A DNA stretch of 64,000 bases from contig NC_089490.1 of the NCBI RefSeq assembly GCF_036850765.1, positions 294,606,982 to 294,670,981 on the forward strand, given 5' to 3'. This document shows positions 58,871 to 64,000 of the stretch, in pieces; position 1 is the stretch's first letter; each line of letters starts with the position of its first letter. The stretch comes from Saccopteryx bilineata (lineage: Eukaryota; Chordata; Mammalia; Chiroptera; Emballonuridae). The notes under the pieces are model-generated. The model saw nothing but the letters and a program-made list of their open reading frames with translations. It was not told where the DNA came from and searched no databases. Both the position numbers and the translations under genes were made by a program.

Positions 58871-59873
58871 TTATTGTGTTCTTGGTTTAGCTTTCACTTG
58901 TGATTTTGTTTTGTTCTTTGTATCTGTTGGAAAATCCCCTTTAGTATTTTCTGGAGTGGGGATTTCTGATGATAAATTCCCTCATCTTTTCTGTATCTGT
59001 GAATGTTTTTATTTCTCCTTCATATATGAAGGATAACTTTGATGGGTATAATATTCTTGGCTGGAAGTTCCTCTTTCAGAACTTTAAATATTGGAGTCAA
59101 CTCTCTTCTAGCTTGTAGTGTTTCTGCTGAGAAATCTGATGATAATCTAATACGCCTTCCTTTATATGTTGTATTCTTCTTTTCCCTGGCTGCCTAGAGA
59201 ATTTTTGTTGTTGTTGTTGTTTGTTTGTGTCAATTTTACTATGATGTGCCTTGGAGTAGGTTTGTTGGAGTTAAGATAACTCGGTATTCTGTTTGCTTCT
59301 TGAATTCGAGGGCTTAGTTTTCCACAGGCTGGGAAATTCTCATCTATTATTTGTTTGAATATGTTCTCCATTCCATTTTCTCTTTCTTCTTCTGTTATAC
59401 CTATTATTCTTATGTTACTCTTTTTGATGAAGTCAGAAATTCCTGAAGACTTTCTCATTTTTTTAAATTCTTGTGTCTCTCTCTTCTTTTCTCTGTTGTG
59501 GCTCAAGTTGCCTGTCTTCTATGTCACTAATCCTCTCTTCTATTTGGCCTGTTCTATTAGCTAAGCTTGTTACCTCGTTTTTCAGTTCATGATTTGAGTT
59601 TTTCATCTCTGATTTGATTTCATAGTTTCAATTTTCTTGGTAATATATTCTTTGTGTTCATTGAGTTGTTTTTTTTTGAGCTCCCTAAATTGCCTTTCTG
59701 TGTTTTCTTGTGTATCTTTGAGTATTTCAGATTTCTATTTTAAATTCTCTGTAATTTAACTCCAACATTTCCAATCTGTAAAAAAAAAATTTCTATAGAT
59801 TTTTCCTCATCTATCTGTTCTACATCTCTGTTTTTTGTATTCATTATATTCAATTTTCTTTTCTTTAATGGTA
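58871..59873 (-). pseudogene. L1 ORF1 remnant
   Basis: About 1,003 nt, which fits the ~338-codon family size. Open stretch 59162-59506 reads NIFKQIIDENFPACGKL, then PTPRHIIVKL, both RRM-region landmarks of ORF1p. At the expected start the codon is ATA (the plus-strand L1 has ATG at 17430), so the initiator has been lost. The C-terminal domain region lies 58.9-59.1 kb. Broken by frameshifts. Confidence 0.82.
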
Positions 59874-61004
59874 TCTGAGGGTGGTTTTGCTAGTACCACT
59901 AATGAGAATTAATAAAGAGTAAAAAGAAAAAAACAGACTATAAAAAAATCAGTAAAAAATTATTATTATTTCTTTTCCTTTTTTGAGAAAATACCGTAAA
60001 AAATTGAGAATTATATTGTGCTAAATAGAACAAAAACTATCTATAACAGAGGGCCTGAGTTGGGGAGAAGTGATGAAGGAGCAAAAAGAGGTAGGGACCC
60101 ACAAAATGCAAAAAAGTAAAAAATTTGGATCAGGAATAAAATAATTTGTTTTTTCATAATGGTTGACTGAGAGATATAGTGAAAGGGATAAGAGGAAACA
60201 AGAAAAAGAAAAAATATAGTATTGTATTAAGTGAAACAAAAACTACATAGAATGGAGAGCCAGGGTTGGGGGAATGCTAGTGAGTTAAAAAGTGAAGTAA
60301 AAAGTACACAGAATGCCACAAAGAAAAAATTTGAATCCAAAATAAAATAATTTGTTTTTGAGTAAGGATCGAATGAAAGGAAAAGTAAAGGAGAAAAGAA
60401 GAAACTAAAAGAGAGGGAGAAAAAAGAAAAAGGAAAAAAAAAGAAAAAGTAGAGAGTTAAGGGTTTTGGAGTGTAACCCTCATAGAGAGAAAGAAAAAAG
60501 AAGAAAAAATGAGAAATGTAACACTTATGTGTAATGTAGTTCAAGATGAAAAGAAAAGAATAAGACGAGTGGAGAATAAAAGGACCAAGATGGAAGAAGA
60601 AAAAAAAATAAAGATAAGAAGATAGAAGAAACAAAGAAAAGTGACAAAAGTTATAGAGACTGTTAAAGACTGTAGAGCAGCGGTTCTCAACCTGTGGGTC
60701 GTGATCCCAGTGGGGGTCGAATGACCAAAACACAGGGGTTGCTTAAAGCCTCCAGCTTAATCAGGCAGGGCTGGGAGCCAATTGTTCTTGAGGTGTCTTT
60801 CTATGAGCCTCCAGGCATGTCCACTATGCCTCAGCACTCTGTGGGACCACTCTCCCCAGGCTTTTTGCACTTTGTAACCTGTATTGGATTCTTGTTCAGT
60901 ATGTGGGTCTTCCAGATGCTCCAGAGATAAATTTTTCTGTCTCTGGTTGTAGAACTTGTTGGGGAGAAGTATCGGGAGCACTCTTCATGGCACCATTTCT
61001 CTGA
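59874..61004 (-). promoter_or_regulatory. L1 5' UTR, minus-strand copy, internally rearranged
   Basis: Purine-rich on the plus strand (60.0-60.66 kb), equal to the reverse of the pyrimidine-rich part of the other L1 leader, including its ~215 bp repeats. Then a SPIN-like fragment (60678-60749) stands where the other copy has ~0.55 kb of leader, and finally the 5' end with 'cacaaagtgc'-type sequence and start 'tcagagaaatggtgccatgaag'. The plus and minus frames of 60-168 residues in this region are low-complexity artefacts. Confidence 0.78.
60678..60749 (+). mobile_element. SPIN-like hAT fragment (left end only)
   Basis: Begins 'cagcggttctcaacctgtgggtcgtgatccc' and continues 'gggggtcgaatgaccaaaacacaggggttgc'. 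From memory this matches the left end of the SPIN hAT transposons, which spread horizontally among tetrapods including bats. Only ~72 bp remain; the right inverted repeat is missing, and the L1 sequence next to it is deleted. No target duplication can be read. Confidence 0.62.
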
Positions 61005-61021
61005 TAGATATTTATTTATTT

Positions 61022-62290
61022 ATTGTTTTTGTTTTCAGCAATTTAAGTATAATGTACCTAGATATAGTTTTCTTTTGTTTGTATTCTGCTAGACATTTAA
61101 TAAGTTTTCTGAAACTATAAATTGATATTTTCATGAAATCTGAAATGATTTTGCTATTTATTTCCTCAAATATTTTTTTTTGTGCTAGCCTTCCACTACT
61201 CCAAATACATACTAGATATAAGATTGCTTGATATCACTGAGGCTTTTCTGTTTGTTTCTGTTTTTACTTTTTTTTTCTGTTTTTATATATTTTAGAGGTT
61301 TCTTTTTTGGTCTGTCTTCAGGTTTACTGATCTTCAATAACTAATCTATTAAGCTCAATCCTGTGAATTCTTCATTTCAGATCTTGACTTTCACAATCAA
61401 ATTTTGATATTTTTACAGTTTTAATTTTTTTAACTAAAATTCCCTATCACTTATTATGTTAATATTTTTCTTACTCTCTTTAACATTGAAGCTAATTTCA
61501 ACAAGTTTGCATCTCTTGTTTTTCTTTGACTACTTTTCCCCTGGTTATGAGTTCTATTATTCTGCTTCTTTGCATATCTATCAAATTTTTAATTGTATGC
61601 TGGACATTGTAAATGGTATAATGTCACAAACAAATTTAACCATTTTCTATTAAATATCCTTAGTGTTTTGGGGTTGGGGTTTCATAATTCATTTAATAAG
61701 GGGTCAGCTTTACCTTTTGGATATTGAGTTTTAGTTTAATTTAGGTAAGCCTATAAGACCTCCCATTAGAGTCACCCTAATTCCTAGGGATGGTCTTTCT
61801 AGGGAATTAATAAATGCCTGTTGTGTTCAAATAGGTCTACCTGTTTGATATTCTTACATATCTCAGCATACTATGCAGTTTCCACTGCCAAGGTAACTCA
61901 TGGACTCATGCAACCATGAACTCCAATCTCTACATTCTCAATTCTTTAAGTCTTTTATACTTCACCTCAACATTGTTTTCTATACCAATGAAGTCCGAGA
62001 AGCACCTCTAGTGCTAGGATCCCCTTGGTGGTTTTCCTTTCCTCAGATGTCATCTAGTAATGTTGCTTATGTCAAACATCTGAAAACATCTCTTTGGGAT
62101 ATACCTCCTTTTTGGCTGGAGAGCTCATCTGATAGCAATTACTGCATTATGGTCAGAAGCAGAATCTCATAGAGTCTATTTGAGACAAATTTTGTGATTT
62201 CTATTTTAGAGAATTCAACTTTAGAAGATTTAAGTATTTTGCCCAAGGATGTAAGTCTTTTTTGATCAGAGTTACATATTTCAATGTATC
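61022..62290 (-). mobile_element. Ancient antisense L1 (L1M-like), right half
   Basis: Continues the L1 cut at 54.12 kb: 'gcaatttaagtataatgtacctagatatag' (61038), 'ttatttcctcaaatatttttttttgtgctagccttccactactcc' (61158), 'atttttaattgtatgctggacattgtaaatggtataatgtc' (61585). These are antisense 5'-region phrases of old mammalian L1. The end near 62290 is uncertain. Confidence 0.62.
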
Positions 62291-63252
62291 TGTTGCAACT
62301 GCTAGCCATTACAAGAATATATCCCTGCTTTAATTAAATGTGTCTACATCAGTTTCTTAGAATCTTATAATAAGGCACTGGTGACCATAATTTTGTCCTT
62401 TAAAACACTGTATTATAACCCAGTGGATTAGATATGAAGAATCAGTTAGATACAGTTCTTCAGTAACATAATATATTGTTTGAGGTTAATATGCCTATGA
62501 AATGTTAGATATGTGTTTACAATGAAAGCATTATTTTGAGTAAATGTAGACTTAATTTAATCACTCCTGATTTCAGTATATTATCTACATGCATAATGTT
62601 ACAACTACAATTAAATAATCAGAGAAAAGAAGAAAAATACATACTACAATAATCCCAAGTGTAGCCGGTAAATCTGTTACATTATGAATTGCATCCATTG
62701 GCATTATTTAAAAAGTCATTACGTCTTTTAGATGGGGAAGGAATTGAAAAATGAAGGAGGACAAACCAGGCATTCTGAGGTTGACAATGATATATATAGA
62801 GACACATTAGATGCATACTAAAGTAGATTGTTAGAGAAACTGACAAATAAGAGACAGACAGATGGAATGTGTCTTACAGGCAGGGCAACTCCATTCTGGA
62901 TGAGGAGACAGATGAAGCAGATCAAGTATGTAGTTACAGATATTCGCTTAAGATACAATTCTGAAGACACATGCTTGATCCTGTGACATGCATCACTGCT
63001 AAATATATTATACGTACATACATTGAAATACTCTGAGAAAAGCTAAAATCTATAGAAATTAATTCATTCAGTTTATTTATCATTTTTATGCCTGTTCTAC
63101 CAGAAAGAATTATAATGAATATAGTATAGATTTCAGAGGTAGATAAAGGAGTAAGAGAAAGATTTCTTTCTCAATTTGAATCCAAGGTCTACATTTTTTT
63201 TAGGTAGAAAACCTTCAACAAGTCACTTAATATCTCTAATACTCTCATTTAA
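62291..63252. other. Intergenic DNA, nothing recognised
   Basis: AT-rich, no gene or repeat named. Confidence 0.5.
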
Positions 63253-63265
63253 AAATAAATGTTTA

Positions 63266-63640
63266 GGCCCTGGCCGGTTGGCTCAGCAGTAGAGTGTCGG
63301 CCTGGTGTGCGGGGGACCCGGGTTCGATTCCTGGCCAGGGCACATAGTAGAAACGCCCATTTGCTTCTCCACCCCCCCTTCCTCTCTGTCTCTCTCTTCC
63401 CCTCCCGCAGCCAAGGCTCCATTGGAGCAAAGATGGCCCGGGCGCTGGGGATGGCTCCTTGGCCTCTGCCCCAGGCGCTAGAGTGGCTCTGGTCACGGCA
63501 GAGCATCGCCCCCTGGTGGGAAGAGCGTCGCCCCTGGTGGGTGTGCCGGGTGGATCCCAGTCGGGCACATGAGGGAGTCTGTCTGACTGTCTCTCCCCGT
63601 TTCCAGCTTCAGAAAAATACAAAAAAATAAAAAATAAAAT
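63266..63640 (+). mobile_element. tRNA-headed GC-body SINE (well preserved)
   Basis: Head 'ggccggttggctcagcagtagagtgtcgg', box B 'ggttcgattcc' (63321-63331), body and 'gtttccagcttcagaaaaatac' plus A-rich tail. Perfect 13-bp duplication AAATAAATGTTTA (63253-63265, 63641-63653). Near-consensus box A and B suggest a recent insertion. The tRNA-like head is the internal Pol III promoter of the family, not a tRNA gene. Confidence 0.93.
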
Positions 63641-63653
63641 AAATAAATGTTTA

Positions 63654-64000
63654 ATAGCACTATAAAAATTAAATGTATTTTATATATAATACCTAAGATT
63701 ATATCATATACCATGTATAAAATACTAGAGAGAGTATTAGACACATAGAAACTATTCATTAAATGTATACCTAAGTCTATGTTATGAACAAATCATCTAT
63801 GAACAAATTATTTTTTCCAAAGTTTATCCCAATAGAAATCAGAATTACCATGCTAAAAACTTATTTTCCATGGAATTACTGCCCCAATAATTATACATAT
63901 TTTTTACTTTATTATATTAGGCAATATTTATTTTTATAGCTGTGTTAGTTTTAATGATGATATATACAATTAGTTTCTACCTTCAGGATAACCACATAGT
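63654..64000. other. Intergenic DNA, nothing recognised
   Basis: AT-rich end of the window. Confidence 0.5.

Larger units (their letters stand above)
54147..61004 (-). mobile_element. L1 element, nearly full-length, minus strand (younger)
   Basis: Order on the minus strand: 5' UTR (59874-61004), ORF1 (~58871-59873), ORF2 (~54385-58560), 3' UTR (54147-54384). Excluding the nested SINE and its duplicate it is ~6.45 kb, a normal L1 length. It lies inside an older L1 and is flanked by similar TTTA-rich runs (54121-54146; 61006-61021), the probable target duplication. Fewer nested guests and longer open stretches than the plus-strand copy suggest it is younger, but stops remain and it cannot be active. 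Confidence 0.9.

Noticed and set aside
60227..60733. 168-residue Phe/Ser-rich minus-strand protein
   Set aside because: Low-complexity frame in the pyrimidine-rich part of the L1 5' UTR.
63266..63340. tRNA gene
   Set aside because: Box A and box B are present, but this is the Pol III promoter head of a SINE. The cloverleaf is not maintained, and a SINE body, A-tail and target duplication follow.

Overview
This 64 kb window is AT-rich, intergenic mammalian DNA. I find no host protein-coding gene, no exon pattern and no structural RNA gene. Everything identifiable is a transposable element, an element remnant, one processed histone pseudogene, or a simple repeat. The SINE complement points to a bat. 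There are many copies of a ~340 bp tRNA-derived SINE of the type I associate with horseshoe and leaf-nosed bats (Rhin-1-like), a ~375 bp tRNA-headed SINE with a GC-rich body, a short ~190 bp tRNA SINE, and older VES-like copies. The several hAT and mariner DNA transposons also fit bats, which are unusual among mammals for recent DNA-transposon activity. Rhinolophus or a hipposiderid is my best guess, made from memory and not from a search.

Layout. 0-13 kb: sparse old SINEs, a Tigger-like element (1.2 kb) and a mariner relic with ~100 bp inverted repeats and a transposase N-terminus (10.5 kb). 13.05-24.3 kb: one plus-strand L1 with a long repetitive 5' UTR, decayed ORF1 and ORF2 and a 3' UTR. 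It is broken by a hAT element, two antisense L1 pieces (one joined to foreign sequence) and four SINEs. 27.5-29.2 kb: three hAT elements of different families in a row. 31.9-36.5 kb: SINEs, a mariner MITE, a hAT inside a SINE, a fold-back element and another hAT. 41.7-45.9 kb: two MaLR-type LTR remnants, a hAT with part of its transposase gene, and a SINE carrying a tandem duplication. 47.5-62.3 kb: ancient antisense L1s, split by an H3-3A retrocopy, by SINEs and by a younger nearly complete minus-strand L1 (54.15-61.0 kb). That L1 itself holds a SINE and a SPIN-like hAT fragment. 63.3 kb: a recent SINE.

How it fits together. Target-site duplications (TSDs) can be read directly at most insertions, so the order of events can be reconstructed. 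Nothing here forms a pathway or operon. The L1s presumably supplied the machinery that moved the SINEs and the histone mRNA. No copy has intact reading frames, so none should be active. I found no convincing new biological system. The best candidates for follow-up are the TSD-bounded L1 chimera (16.1-17.4 kb), the CRE-bearing repetitive L1 5' UTR, the SPIN-like fragment, the long-TIR mariner and the unassigned fold-back element at 34.1 kb.
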